Positions 15,328 to 23,310 of a DNA stretch of 29,815 bases are shown in pieces. Source of the stretch: an uncultured Muribaculaceae bacterium (GTDB taxonomy: Bacteria > Bacteroidota > Bacteroidia > Bacteroidales > Muribaculaceae); the NCBI GenBank assembly GCA_910576775.1, contig CAJTJV010000036.1, positions 1 through 29,815 of the forward strand. The letters are read 5' to 3'. The first letter of the stretch is position 1. Each line of letters starts with the position of its first letter. Made by a program: the position numbers and the translations under genes. Under the pieces are notes generated by a model. It had not been told where the DNA came from. It ran no database searches and saw only the letters and a list, made by a program, of their open reading frames with translations.

Positions 15328-16757
15328 AATGTGCGGGCGGAAACCTGGCCGCCGGGCTGATAATTTATTATATATAATGTGGCGTTATAGTATCCTTCGT
15401 GCGTCTTTTCGAAATCGTATGTTGACTGGATCCCTTCGAAGCGCTGGGGGTAGGCCGGATTGAACTCTCCGTTGTTTATCAGGATATTTTTTATCAGGAG
15501 GCATGCTGCATCATAGCCTAATAAAGCCTGATTGGGAACACTCTCGATTATCTCGGTACCGAACCATTTCATAAAGTCGCTTTCTATAGTCTGGTAGGAG
15601 TAGTCGTTGTAATTGTCGTTGAAACGCGAATAGATTGTCGCTCCGAGTTTATGGAGGGTGTCAAGGGCATCACCGCGGAACGCTGTCCAGTCGGGATAAC
15701 CGAAAATTTCAATGCGCGAACGGTAGGAGGATAAAGCGGAATCATCATCGGATACAGTAGCAAATAGTTTGTCTCTGAACGATTTGACGACATAGGCAAA
15801 ACGATTGAACTCGGCCAATGAACCCGAGGATGGGATTATGACATATCGCTCATTGCCGTCGGTAGGTAAAACCTCTATTTCTGAGACAAGCAGGTTATTC
15901 TCATACTCAATAACAACCGGTTCGACTGAATTGTTTCTGTAACGCTCGCATATATAGTTTACAAAAGCTTCTTTTTCATTCTTGCCATCCTTGTTGCGGA
16001 GAATGACGGGGGTGTATCCGGTATATTGCGACAAGAGAGCGTCTGTTGCCAACCGGTACATGTCTTTTTGCGGGATACTGGCCTGAAGCATCCGCTGGTT
16101 TGAAAGGTAGAGCGAATCGTGGATAACGAATAGATTGAGAACGTAGCTGCGGTTGGCAAGTGCTGAATCGGCGATAGCATTGAGCCATGTCGGGTTCGGA
16201 GGAGCGACGATAATTGTCGCGTCCTTTATCTCTTGTTTGGAGAGTATGCCGGAGATTGATTCCGATTTGTTGTCTGTGTCGATGGCATAAATCTCCACAT
16301 TTCCCTGTCTGTGGCTGAGTGTATCTGCGCCTATAAGAAATCCTTTGTAGAAATCGAGTGCGAACTTGTTTTCGCGCGAAGGTTCCTGCGCATCCAGGCC
16401 GAATGGCAGAAGAAGAGCTATGGAAGGATTCTTTTCAATGATTGTGTCGGCTAAAACAGGTTGCTCCGCAGGTTCTGTTGCGATATCATGTTCCGCCTCG
16501 GAATATTCGGCTACGGGGAAATATAGCATCATGCCGCGTTTCACACCATCGGCTACCGAAGGATTATGACGCACTATGTCTTCTCTGGAGATGCCGAGCT
16601 TTTTGCTTATGCCATAGACGCTTTCCTTGCTGTTTACTTTATAATAATATACTTCAATACCTTTTACGACCTTGACGGGGAGATCAAGAGCCTTGGACTG
16701 GAATGTAATTGCCAGCAGGGGAAGAAATAGCAGATATCGTAATATTATGCGCTTCAT
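15324..16757 (-). CDS. LysM domain protein with periplasmic-binding-protein-like C-terminus
   Basis: 477 residues from ATG at 16757 (MKRIILRYLL). Signal peptide about 1-23. A LysM peptidoglycan-binding domain at about 36-82 (YYYKVNSKESVYGISKKLGISREDIVRHNP). From residue about 110 (PSIALLLPFGLD) to the end it has a type-I periplasmic-binding fold like LivK or LpoA (FALDFYKGFLIGADTL, ATIIVAPPNPTW, ALLGYDAACLLI). By analogy with LpoA it could regulate cell-wall synthesis rather than transport solutes; no ABC transporter is nearby. It is the first gene of a three-gene operon with a textbook promoter. Confidence 0.85.
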   Translation of the reverse strand: MKRIILRYLLFLPLLAITFQSKALDLPVKVVKGIEVYYYKVNSKESVYGISKKLGISREDIVRHNPSVADGVKRGMMLYFPVAEYSEAEHDIATEPAEQPVLADTIIEKNPSIALLLPFGLDAQEPSRENKFALDFYKGFLIGADTLSHRQGNVEIYAIDTDNKSESISGILSKQEIKDATIIVAPPNPTWLNAIADSALANRSYVLNLFVIHDSLYLSNQRMLQASIPQKDMYRLATDALLSQYTGYTPVILRNKDGKNEKEAFVNYICERYRNNSVEPVVIEYENNLLVSEIEVLPTDGNERYVIIPSSGSLAEFNRFAYVVKSFRDKLFATVSDDDSALSSYRSRIEIFGYPDWTAFRGDALDTLHKLGATIYSRFNDNYNDYSYQTIESDFMKWFGTEIIESVPNQALLGYDAACLLIKNILINNGEFNPAYPQRFEGIQSTYDFEKTHEGYYNATLYIINYQPGGQVSARTL

Positions 16758-16780
16758 GTGAGATATTGTCAATCAATCTG

Positions 16781-16812
16781 CAAAGCTACGAAAAAAGCAT
16801 GTAATTGGCAAA
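16781..16812 (-). promoter_or_regulatory. Promoter of the LysM-PorT-UDG operon
   Basis: On the minus strand TTTG (16812-16809), a 20-base spacer, then TAGCTTTG (16788-16781). Predicted start near 16774, leader about 17 bases. Confidence 0.8.
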
Positions 16813-16839
16813 AGGCTTTTTGGGGAGCCGCTGTATTAT

Positions 16840-16873
16840 AAAAATAGACGCGGCACCCGAAGGAACCGCGTCT
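16840..16873 (-). terminator. Intrinsic terminator of pfp
   Basis: AGACGCGG (16846-16853) pairs with CCGCGTCT (16866-16873). On the minus strand the hairpin is followed by ATTTTT. It lies 25 bases after the pfp stop. Confidence 0.8.
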
Positions 16874-16898
16874 GCAAGCTGATATTTGGAAGTGTGTA

Positions 16899-18551
16899 TT
16901 AGGCGTGTGCCGTATGTTCGCTCTTGAGAGTCATTGAAGGCTGGTCACATACTTCGGCCGGACCGAAATACTGGATGGGACCGGGATAGATGTAGCATGT
17001 GTTCTGAGCCCATTCTTCACGCTTCTTGGCGAATTTCTGGAAGGGAGCGCCGTCGAGGCGGACAAGTGCTTTTTGAATTACGGGTTTGTCCTCTGCGTTG
17101 CGGCGTTCGATATTCATCATCATGGTGATTGGAATACCGCCGGGAATCCACTGTACGGCAGGCTTGACGAGGTTGCGGATCGACGACATGTAGCCGGTGA
17201 CGCCGGCATTGATAAGAGCCGAAGCGTTGAAGCCGAGAGAGTAGCAGTAATCGGCGTCGAAATTGGAGGGGTCGGCGCAACGGCCTTCATAGCCGAAGAA
17301 ATGGTGGAGAGAAGAGAATTTGCCGCCGCAGGCCTTGAATTCGCTGTCATTGGCGAGCTTCTTGGCGACAAGATCGCTGAGAAGTTTTTCGGTCTCTATG
17401 AGCGAGACCTGAACATTGCCGTGGGGGTCGCGGTCGAGCATAAGCTGCTTTGCCACAGTCTCGGGAAGCTGCTTGAGCGAGGCCACATTCTCGGGCGAGA
17501 GATTTGCAAGTATGAATTCGGTAAGTTCGGCGTGGTTCATGCCGGAAACTTTGTCCTTGTTTGCGCCGAGAAGCTCGTTGAGTTCGCCGATAAGACGCTT
17601 GAATTCGGGAATGAATTCAATAAGACCTTCGGGGATAAGAACGGTGCCGAAATTATTGCCTTCTGCTGCGCGTGCCTTTACGATGCCGGCGATATAGCTT
17701 ACTATTTCATCGAGGCTCATGTCGCGTTCCTGGATTTCTTCGGAGATAAGGCAGATATTGGGCTGTGTCTGAAGGGCACATTCAAGGGCGATGTGGCTTG
17801 CGGAGCGGCCCATCAGTTTGATGAAATGCCAGTATTTTTTTGCGGAGTTGCAGTCGCGCTGGATATTGCCGATAACTTCGGAGTAAACCTTTGTGGCGGT
17901 GTCGAAACCGAAGGAGGTCTCTATAACGTCATTTTTGAGGTCGCCGTCAATGGTCTTGGGGCAACCTATAACCTGAACGCCGGCATTGTTTGCCTTGTAG
18001 TATTCGGCGAGGATTGCGGCATTGGTGTTGGAGTCGTCGCCACCGATGATTACGAGAGCTGTTATTCCGAGTTCTTTGAGGATTTCGAGGCCTTTGTCGA
18101 ACTGTTCTACCTTTTCCAATTTTGTGCGACCCGAACCTATGATGTCGAAACCGCCGGTGTTGCGGTATTCATCGATAATGGGAGCGGTGAGTTCGATGTA
18201 TTTGTGTTCTACCAAGCCCTGCGGACCCATGAGGAAGCCGAAAAGGCGGCTGTCGCGGTGGATTTTCTTGATACCGTCGAAGAGACCGCTGATTACGTTG
18301 TGCCCACCGGGAGCCTGACCGCCGGAAAGTATTACGCCTACATTGACAGGCTTGCCGGGAGTCGAGCCGGAATTCTTTTCAAAGCGGATTTCGGGGAGTC
18401 CGTAAGTATTCGGGAAAAGGGCACGTATTGCGTCCTGATCGGCAACGGATTCGGTCGGTTGGCCTTCAACAACTTTAACCTGTCCGGAGAGGGCTATCGG
18501 GAGTTTGGGCTGATAGCTTGCGCGGGCTTTTTGTAAAGCACTTTTTTTCAT
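16899..18551 (-). CDS. pfp: Diphosphate--fructose-6-phosphate 1-phosphotransferase (PPi-PFK)
   Basis: 550 residues from ATG at 18551 (MKKSALQKAR); the longer frame to 18602 runs into the leader. Motifs: GGQAPGGHN (77-85, phosphoryl-donor loop), GGDDSNTNA (170-178), PKTIDGDL (198-205, with the aspartates of the PPi-dependent class), MGRSASH (247-253), and GYEGRCADPSNFDADY further on. The length fits the long PFP class of Bacteroidetes and plants. It catalyses reversible PPi-dependent phosphorylation of fructose-6-phosphate in cytoplasmic glycolysis. Monocistronic with a strong terminator. A weak -7 box (TTACTTTG, 18598-18591) lies about 40 bases before the start. A long open frame on the opposite strand is a by-product of codon use. 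Confidence 0.95.
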   Translation of the reverse strand: MKKSALQKARASYQPKLPIALSGQVKVVEGQPTESVADQDAIRALFPNTYGLPEIRFEKNSGSTPGKPVNVGVILSGGQAPGGHNVISGLFDGIKKIHRDSRLFGFLMGPQGLVEHKYIELTAPIIDEYRNTGGFDIIGSGRTKLEKVEQFDKGLEILKELGITALVIIGGDDSNTNAAILAEYYKANNAGVQVIGCPKTIDGDLKNDVIETSFGFDTATKVYSEVIGNIQRDCNSAKKYWHFIKLMGRSASHIALECALQTQPNICLISEEIQERDMSLDEIVSYIAGIVKARAAEGNNFGTVLIPEGLIEFIPEFKRLIGELNELLGANKDKVSGMNHAELTEFILANLSPENVASLKQLPETVAKQLMLDRDPHGNVQVSLIETEKLLSDLVAKKLANDSEFKACGGKFSSLHHFFGYEGRCADPSNFDADYCYSLGFNASALINAGVTGYMSSIRNLVKPAVQWIPGGIPITMMMNIERRNAEDKPVIQKALVRLDGAPFQKFAKKREEWAQNTCYIYPGPIQYFGPAEVCDQPSMTLKSEHTAHA

Positions 18552-18695
18552 CGTGATATGATAGTGATGTTTGTGGTTATTTTGAGATTGCAAAGTAAGC
18601 AAAAAAAAATGAATTAAGCATGCTTGAAATGTAAATAAGTGTTACAGAGGCATGCTTAGTCGGCTTGCATCGTCTTAGTGTATGGCGGTCTGATA

Positions 18696-19154
18696 TTATC
18701 TCCTGTGTGGAAATGTATTTGAAATCTGTTTTTCCACCTGTCTGATTGCGCCTTTCAGATCCCCTTTGTAATCAAGTGACAATCCGGAGACCCCGCGGCA
18801 TGACACTACTGGACGCCCCGTCATATAATCGATGAAATTGACTGTCACAATGGTTTCATTGTCGCCTTGGCTGATTCCGTACTTTACTAACAGGAGTTTA
18901 TCTTGTTGATATTGCGGCATATGGAAAATCCGGTTGTCACCTACAAGTTGCAGACCGGAGCCGACAACGGCATCAAAAAGCTGAATCTCATATTCCATCA
19001 GTTCGGCAGGAATGTGATATGTATCGTTGTTTATCACCGAGACATATTCATAGTTTGTCAAATCGACAGTCTTGGAGACAGTTGTTTTTGAGCTTGTACA
19101 TGCCGAAAGCATTATCAGGGCTGATACTAAAGCAATTTTTATCAGATTTCCCAT
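18696..19154 (-). CDS. Small lipoprotein of unknown function
   Basis: 152 residues with lipobox LSAC (C19) and the basic-hydrophobic signal MGNLIKIALVSALIM. The mature part (VDLTNYEYVSVINNDTYHIPAEL, then ETIVTVNFIDYMTGRPVVSCRG) looks like a compact mixed alpha/beta domain of the kind seen in DUF4136-type lipoproteins, a loose resemblance only. It starts 1 base after the stop of the upstream lipoprotein gene, so it is the second gene of a two-gene unit. Probably anchored in the outer membrane facing the periplasm. No visible terminator follows. Confidence 0.7.
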   Translation of the reverse strand: MGNLIKIALVSALIMLSACTSSKTTVSKTVDLTNYEYVSVINNDTYHIPAELMEYEIQLFDAVVGSGLQLVGDNRIFHMPQYQQDKLLLVKYGISQGDNETIVTVNFIDYMTGRPVVSCRGVSGLSLDYKGDLKGAIRQVEKQISNTFPHRR

Positions 19155-19155
19155 A

Positions 19156-19887
19156 TCAGTCAGGAGTATTTACAATCAGTTGTACACGTGAATATATACT
19201 CCCGCTGCGAACGAGAACAGTTACTGCAGCTATGCCTCCGGGGCAATAGGCCGGATTCCTGAAGCTGATTTTGTTGTCTTTGATTCCGATTTCAAGGTGG
19301 TCCGCAAGACCGGTATCGTACATGTCCGTGCAAAAATATGTATCGTCGATACGCACATCTTTGGCAAATGAAAAAGTGGCTGATTCATAGTAGTTGTCGG
19401 AGCGGAGATTAACCTCTATTTCAGCATCCCATTCCGGTAAGTTTTTTGTCGTTGGGAAACATTCCACGTACGATACCGTAGCACCCGTAATACTATTGTC
19501 GCTATTGTAAATCCATGAATCGACGTATGCGTTATAATAGCTTGCATCTATAGGGTATGCCCTTTCTCCGGCTATTTCCCTGATGTATTGTACAGGTATA
19601 ATCTGGTAGTAGTAGCCTGGAATTACCGCCACCTCTTGTGCAACCTGGTTGAGATTGGGATTCTGGTTCAGACCGGCTTTGCTCCCGAGTTTTACAATCC
19701 CACAGTTGCGTGATGTGAAATTGTTTGTGCTGTTGATGTATACATCAGAGCTTCCGATAGTTGTCTGGCTGTTATCATTCGTCATGTTGACGGTTATGGC
19801 GTTGTCGGGAATCGGCGGTTCGTCATTGCTGCATGCACCGGCAAGGAGGCAGCCGGCGAATAGGACTGGAAATAGAACTTTATTCAT
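19156..19887 (-). CDS. Lipoprotein of unknown function, beta-rich
   Basis: 243 residues with lipobox LAGAC (Cys at about 19), then an acidic, Asn/Ser/Thr-rich start (SNDEPPIPDNAITVNMTND). The rest is predicted beta-rich (GSSDVYINSTNNF, VAVIPGYYYQIIPVQYI, AEIEVNLRSDNYY, AAVTVLVRSGSIYSRVQLIV). I do not recognise a specific family; the overall look fits Bacteroidetes surface or OM lipoproteins. It is the first gene of a pair. The region before it has a -7 box TAACTTTG and a hairpin that would sit at the very 5' end of the mRNA. Confidence 0.7.
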   Translation of the reverse strand: MNKVLFPVLFAGCLLAGACSNDEPPIPDNAITVNMTNDNSQTTIGSSDVYINSTNNFTSRNCGIVKLGSKAGLNQNPNLNQVAQEVAVIPGYYYQIIPVQYIREIAGERAYPIDASYYNAYVDSWIYNSDNSITGATVSYVECFPTTKNLPEWDAEIEVNLRSDNYYESATFSFAKDVRIDDTYFCTDMYDTGLADHLEIGIKDNKISFRNPAYCPGGIAAVTVLVRSGSIYSRVQLIVNTPD

Positions 19888-19927
19888 GTAGGCTCTGTTT
19901 TTATAGTTTTTGTGTGAATAACGGAAT

Positions 19928-19956
19928 CCGGTGTGTGCACCGGTTCTGCAAAGTTA
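19928..19956 (-). promoter_or_regulatory. Possible promoter with 5'-end hairpin of the lipoprotein pair
   Basis: The -7 box is TAACTTTG (19956-19949, minus strand). A TTTG at -33 is not visible, so the promoter is only half-supported. Just downstream CCGGTG and CACCGG (19928-19943) form a 6-bp hairpin at the expected 5' end of the transcript, a position known to stabilise mRNAs. Confidence 0.45.
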
Positions 19957-19991
19957 GGCATTTTATTCTAATGCTGATGATATGGGAACTG

Positions 19992-20876
19992 TTATTTGTA
20001 TAATATTATCCCGTTTTCAGGGTCTAATACAACATCCTCTTTGCCGAAAAACGCCGGTCCGACGCATCCTAATATATTATTGTAATATATTCTGTTGGTA
20101 ATGCCGATGGAAATTCCTTGTAGTGTGCGTTCTCCAATTTTACAAAAACCGGCGAATATTCCTTTCCCGACCGGATTAAGCGCTTTGTCGGTAGATGAAA
20201 GGAGCGTGAACTTGTTGGCTTTCAGAAATTTCGCTGCTGTTTTTCCGAACAGAAAAACCGGAGTGCCGTTGCCGATATCGAAGATGAATCTGCCCTCGAT
20301 GGCAGCCTCGTGACCGTACGTGTCGGCAAGTTCCATCGTAGCGGTGAATATAGGTATCCGTGAGTCTTCAGCCGTTTTAAAACTGTGCATCTTTGATGCG
20401 TCGAAGCTGTCGCGACGCACAAAATCAAGTGTCTTTTTCTTGAAATTCAAGCGTATGATGTTGGCAGTGCTGTCGGTTTCATTTTTCAGCATTTGGACAG
20501 GGACTTCAATTGTGCCCGGGCCATTGATGACGAATATATCCCCCGTGTAGCTCAAATCTCCGAACCGCACTTTTCCATTGACTACCTTTTCCACATTGAG
20601 CGTACGGAAATCTGTATTGATCTGCTTGTCGGAGGATTCGACATTGACGAAATCGGATTCATTGAAAAGCTTGCTGAATGTCTCGCTGCCGATAACTATT
20701 CCGGGGAATCTTGAGATAAGAGTAATGTTGACACCGTCAATGCCGTTTATTGATGTTGTCAGGGAATAATGACCATGCTTTTTGTCTAATTTGAAGCTTG
20801 TCTGGCAAAAAGCGTATTGGCAGAAGCAGAGCATCGCCAAAAAGAATAAAACAGTTTTACAAGTGTTACGGTACAT
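19992..20876 (-). CDS. Secreted retropepsin-like (aspartyl protease fold) protein
   Basis: 294 residues from ATG at 20876 (MYRNTCKTVL); the frame can be opened four codons earlier only with TTG. Signal peptide ends about residue 25 (AFCQ). The layout suggests two related lobes. The second has GRFIFDIGNGTPVFLFGK (D200), reading like the D-[TS]-G-[SN]-G active-site loop of retropepsins with Ile in place of Thr. The first lobe has SRFPGIVIGSETF at the matching place and lacks the aspartate. The end (LGCVGPAFFGKEDVVLDPENGIILYK) is typical of the family (GxxFF...DFxxxxL). Activity is therefore uncertain; it may be a binding or inactive relative. It has a long structured leader. Confidence 0.7.
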   Translation of the reverse strand: MYRNTCKTVLFFLAMLCFCQYAFCQTSFKLDKKHGHYSLTTSINGIDGVNITLISRFPGIVIGSETFSKLFNESDFVNVESSDKQINTDFRTLNVEKVVNGKVRFGDLSYTGDIFVINGPGTIEVPVQMLKNETDSTANIIRLNFKKKTLDFVRRDSFDASKMHSFKTAEDSRIPIFTATMELADTYGHEAAIEGRFIFDIGNGTPVFLFGKTAAKFLKANKFTLLSSTDKALNPVGKGIFAGFCKIGERTLQGISIGITNRIYYNNILGCVGPAFFGKEDVVLDPENGIILYK

Positions 20877-21134
20877 ATCCGAATACAATCTCTTAGGCTC
20901 TAAAGAGAATTTAGTCCAACAATGAAACGTGAGCCGACTATGTCACTGCCAAACTGACGGTCGTAGGAAACCTTTGATGCGGATGTAACATTAGCGGCCC
21001 ACGCCATATGCGTGAGAACCACTATGCTATCTCTTGCATCATTTTGAAAATTTCCTACGTTTTCAGTTTACAAGATGAGCATAACGCTTCTGATAAATCT
21101 AAAATGTCGTGGATGGCTGTTGCCAATCCGGTGG
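20877..21134 (-). ncRNA. Candidate structured leader RNA upstream of the retropepsin-like gene
   Basis: On the minus strand 21059-21051 pairs with 20970-20962 (CGTAGGAAA/TTTCCTACG, 9 bp), enclosing GATGC/GCATC (21040-21036 with 20980-20976), TAGTGG/CCGCTA (21024-21019 with 20997-20992) and CTCACGC/GCGTGGG (21016-21010 with 21004-20998), all nested in one long arm. Two pairs are G.U on the minus strand and A.C on the plus strand, so the fold belongs to minus-strand RNA. A second hairpin (GTCA/TGAC, about 20942-20958) follows nearer the gene. The promoter-like boxes at 21135-21161 would make this the 5' leader, about 250 nt, of the retropepsin-like gene. I recall very similar sequences in other Bacteroidales, so it is likely a conserved family; class unknown. 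Confidence 0.55.
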
Positions 21135-21161
21135 CAAAGATACGAATAAGTCGAGAGCAAA
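21135..21161 (-). promoter_or_regulatory. Promoter-like boxes for the structured leader
   Basis: On the minus strand TTTG (21161-21158) and TATCTTTG (21142-21135), separated by 15 bases, shorter than the usual 19-21. The -7 box is a perfect match and the placement directly before the structured leader is suggestive. The same TATCTTTG also occurs inside the hairpin repeat at 21209-21216. Confidence 0.45.
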
Positions 21162-21183
21162 TGAAAATTTATTTTCAATTTGC

Positions 21184-21255
21184 CGAGCGATAGTATCTTC
21201 GACAGAGTCAAAGATACGGATAAATCAAACGCACCGCCGAATTTATCTGATTTTG
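21184..21255 (-). repeat. Dispersed intergenic hairpin repeat, right copy
   Basis: Matches the repeat at 1-73. The hairpin is 21193-21203 with 21207-21217 (loop 21204-21206). Compared with the left copy, one base pair has changed on both sides (A-T at 21202/21208 versus G-C at 19/25), a compensatory change. The shared C.A position (21200/21210) is G.U on the minus strand. It lies just after the stop of the M16-like gene and before the leader promoter of the next gene. It is not a classic terminator since no T-run follows. Confidence 0.65.
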
Positions 21256-21270
21256 CAGAATCACGCGGAA

Positions 21271-22545
21271 TTATTCTCCGGCAATGGATGTTATAATTCT
21301 TTCCGGGCGAAGATAGTGTTCGGCCATTTCTGCAATTTTGTCGGATGTCAGAGATTCTATAACTTTTTGCTGGTCGTTGAAATAATTGTCGGGATAGGAT
21401 GTTTCGAGTTTGCCCCCGTAATATCCCATTATGCTCAAAGGGGTGTCGAGGGTTTTGGCCAGCGAGGTCATGGCATATAGCTTGAGATTCTCCAGTTCCT
21501 CGCCTGTAGGCGGTTCTGTTGCCAGCCTGGCGATTTCGGCTATTGTCTCTTTTTCAACCTCAGCGGTGAAACTCTTGTCGCATTTTGCCGTTATGGCTGC
21601 GAAACTGCCTTCGCGCATTCCCTGTAGCGATGCGTCAATGCCGTAGGTAAGTCCTTTTTCCTCCCGGATGTTGCTCATAAGGCGGGAACCGAAATAACCT
21701 CCGAGGGCCATTACGGCGAGCCGCAGAGGAATGTAGTCCGGATGTGAGCGGTGCGGGCAGATTATAGCCATGACGATGGCGCTCTGCAAGCTTTCCGAAA
21801 AAGGTGTTATAATTCGCTCGCCTCCTTTGGCCGGGTGCATTTCATGGACGGAAATGTCGAAGCCATTGCCGGTCGGTTTTATTCCGGCAAGTATTGTGCG
21901 AGTGGTGTCGATGGCTTTTGGAGTGAGCCTTCCGGATAACATGACATGTATCCTGTCAGGATTTGTCATTCGGTTGTAAAGATCTTGTAATTCTGTCCGG
22001 CCGACAGTCATGATATCCTCCGGCCGGCGTATTATGGATGCCGGATGATTTTTCCCGAAGATAAAAGGTTTGATGGCTTCGGATGCGATGACGGCAGGAT
22101 TGCGACGGGATGTCAGAAGATTGTTTACAGCGGTAAGTTTGGCGTTTTCAAGACGCTCGGAATCGAAATATGGTTCGCTCAGCACCTCAGCGACGAGTGG
22201 CAACAATGCGGTCAGACGGTCTGTAAGAGTGTTGAACGTGAGTGTGATAAAATATTCAGATGCATGTGCGTTTACTGAAGCACCGTTGAAATCGAGTATC
22301 TCGGCAAATTGTTCAGGCAAATTGTGTGAAGTCCCTTCTGTTAGCTGTGAAGCGAGTATTGCGGGCGTTGCGGAACCTGCGTATTCGCCGCCGTATGGAA
22401 TTTTGACAGTCAGACGGCAGATATCCTGTTCTCCACCACTGTAATAATGCAGTTTGAGTCCGTTTGAAAGAATCTCTACAGTAGGTTCCGGCAGATGCAG
22501 ATGGCCGAAAGGTTTGGTGTTGGGTGCTATAGTGCGGTCTGGCAT
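21271..22545 (-). CDS. M16 (insulinase/MPP-like) family protein lacking the zinc motif
   Basis: 424 residues, the two-domain length of MPP-type subunits. At the place where catalytic members carry HxxEH there is ILASQLTEGTSHN (about 63-75), so zinc binding and proteolysis are not expected from this chain. The C-terminal half keeps the R/Y pair in REEKGLTYGIDASL (R294, Y301), which completes the active site of a partner in heterodimers. Fold elements NGLKLHYY, FGKNHPAS and LGGYFGSRLMSNIREEKG are typical. It is probably the non-catalytic subunit of a two-chain peptidase, but no catalytic partner is in this window. It overlaps kdsB by 1 base (TGATG). No signal peptide: cytoplasmic. Confidence 0.85.
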   Translation of the reverse strand: MPDRTIAPNTKPFGHLHLPEPTVEILSNGLKLHYYSGGEQDICRLTVKIPYGGEYAGSATPAILASQLTEGTSHNLPEQFAEILDFNGASVNAHASEYFITLTFNTLTDRLTALLPLVAEVLSEPYFDSERLENAKLTAVNNLLTSRRNPAVIASEAIKPFIFGKNHPASIIRRPEDIMTVGRTELQDLYNRMTNPDRIHVMLSGRLTPKAIDTTRTILAGIKPTGNGFDISVHEMHPAKGGERIITPFSESLQSAIVMAIICPHRSHPDYIPLRLAVMALGGYFGSRLMSNIREEKGLTYGIDASLQGMREGSFAAITAKCDKSFTAEVEKETIAEIARLATEPPTGEELENLKLYAMTSLAKTLDTPLSIMGYYGGKLETSYPDNYFNDQQKVIESLTSDKIAEMAEHYLRPERIITSIAGE

Positions 22546-23306
22546 CAGATGGTGTTGTTTTTTAGGAATTTCCGTGCTGTCTCGAGGTCGGCGGGAGTGT
22601 CAATGCCAATTGTAGGTTCTTTTGTTATTGCCATGCGGATTCTGTAGCCCGCCTGTAGCCAGCGCAACTGTTCGAGCGATTCTGCGATTTCAAGAGGGCT
22701 CTGTGGCAGAGTGCCGAGTTTGTCGAGCGTTGCACGGCGGTATCCGTACAGACCGACGTGAGTATGGAAATGTGCGTTTTCGAGCCATTGTTTCCATTCT
22801 ACGTTGCGCACGTAAGGAATGATGGAGCGTGAAAAATATAGGGCGTTCATGTGGTCGTCCATCACGACTTTCACGAGGTTGGGGTCGAAAAGAGCGTCAA
22901 AGCCCATTGCCGGGTCGAACGGGCGTGCAAGAGATGCTATTTCTACAGTATTGTCGCTGAAACAGTCTATAAGTGCTTCTATCTGCGACTTGGCTATGAA
23001 AGGTTCGTCGCCTTGAATGTTTATAACCACGTCGGAATCGGAATTGAGCAGTGCGGCTGCCTCACGGCATCGGTCGGTGCCGCTGCGGTGTGCTGTCGAT
23101 GTCATGACAACCCGTCCGCCGAAAGCTTTTACAGCCTCTTCGATACGGTTGTCGTCGGTTGCTACCGCAACTTCGGGAATCACGTCTGAAACACGACGGT
23201 AGACACGTTCAATCATTGACATGCCGCAAAGGTCGGCAAGGGGCTTGCCGGGGAAGCGCGACGAAGCGTATCGTGCGGGTATGATTCCTATGAATTTGGT
23301 ATCCAT
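22545..23306 (-). CDS. kdsB: 3-deoxy-manno-octulosonate cytidylyltransferase (CMP-KDO synthase)
   Basis: 253 residues, normal length. The N-terminal IIPARYASSRFPGKPL (about 8-23) is the nucleotide-binding signature of the family, followed by VAVATDDNRI, TSTAHRSGTDRC, INIQGDEPFI (metal-binding aspartate) and HVGLYGYRRATL. The enzyme couples CTP and KDO to CMP-KDO for the LPS inner core in the cytoplasm, which shows that the host makes KDO-containing LPS. It is the fourth gene in the five-gene operon, 4 bases after the NfeD-type protease and overlapping the M16-like gene. Confidence 0.96.
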   Translation of the reverse strand: MDTKFIGIIPARYASSRFPGKPLADLCGMSMIERVYRRVSDVIPEVAVATDDNRIEEAVKAFGGRVVMTSTAHRSGTDRCREAAALLNSDSDVVINIQGDEPFIAKSQIEALIDCFSDNTVEIASLARPFDPAMGFDALFDPNLVKVVMDDHMNALYFSRSIIPYVRNVEWKQWLENAHFHTHVGLYGYRRATLDKLGTLPQSPLEIAESLEQLRWLQAGYRIRMAITKEPTIGIDTPADLETARKFLKNNTI

Positions 23307-23310
23307 ATTC

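Noticed and set aside
17073..18536. Long plus-strand open frame (487 codons) opposite pfp
   Set aside because: Pfp on the other strand has all family motifs over the same bases. The antisense frame reads as low-complexity Gly/Ala/Val/Glu-rich sequence with no recognisable domain, as expected from mirrored codon bias.
21008..21193. Plus-strand ORF of 61 codons upstream of the retropepsin-like gene
   Set aside because: It overlaps the structured leader, whose wobble pairs and promoter point to the minus strand. Similar small ORFs seem to be recurrent mis-annotations of this element.
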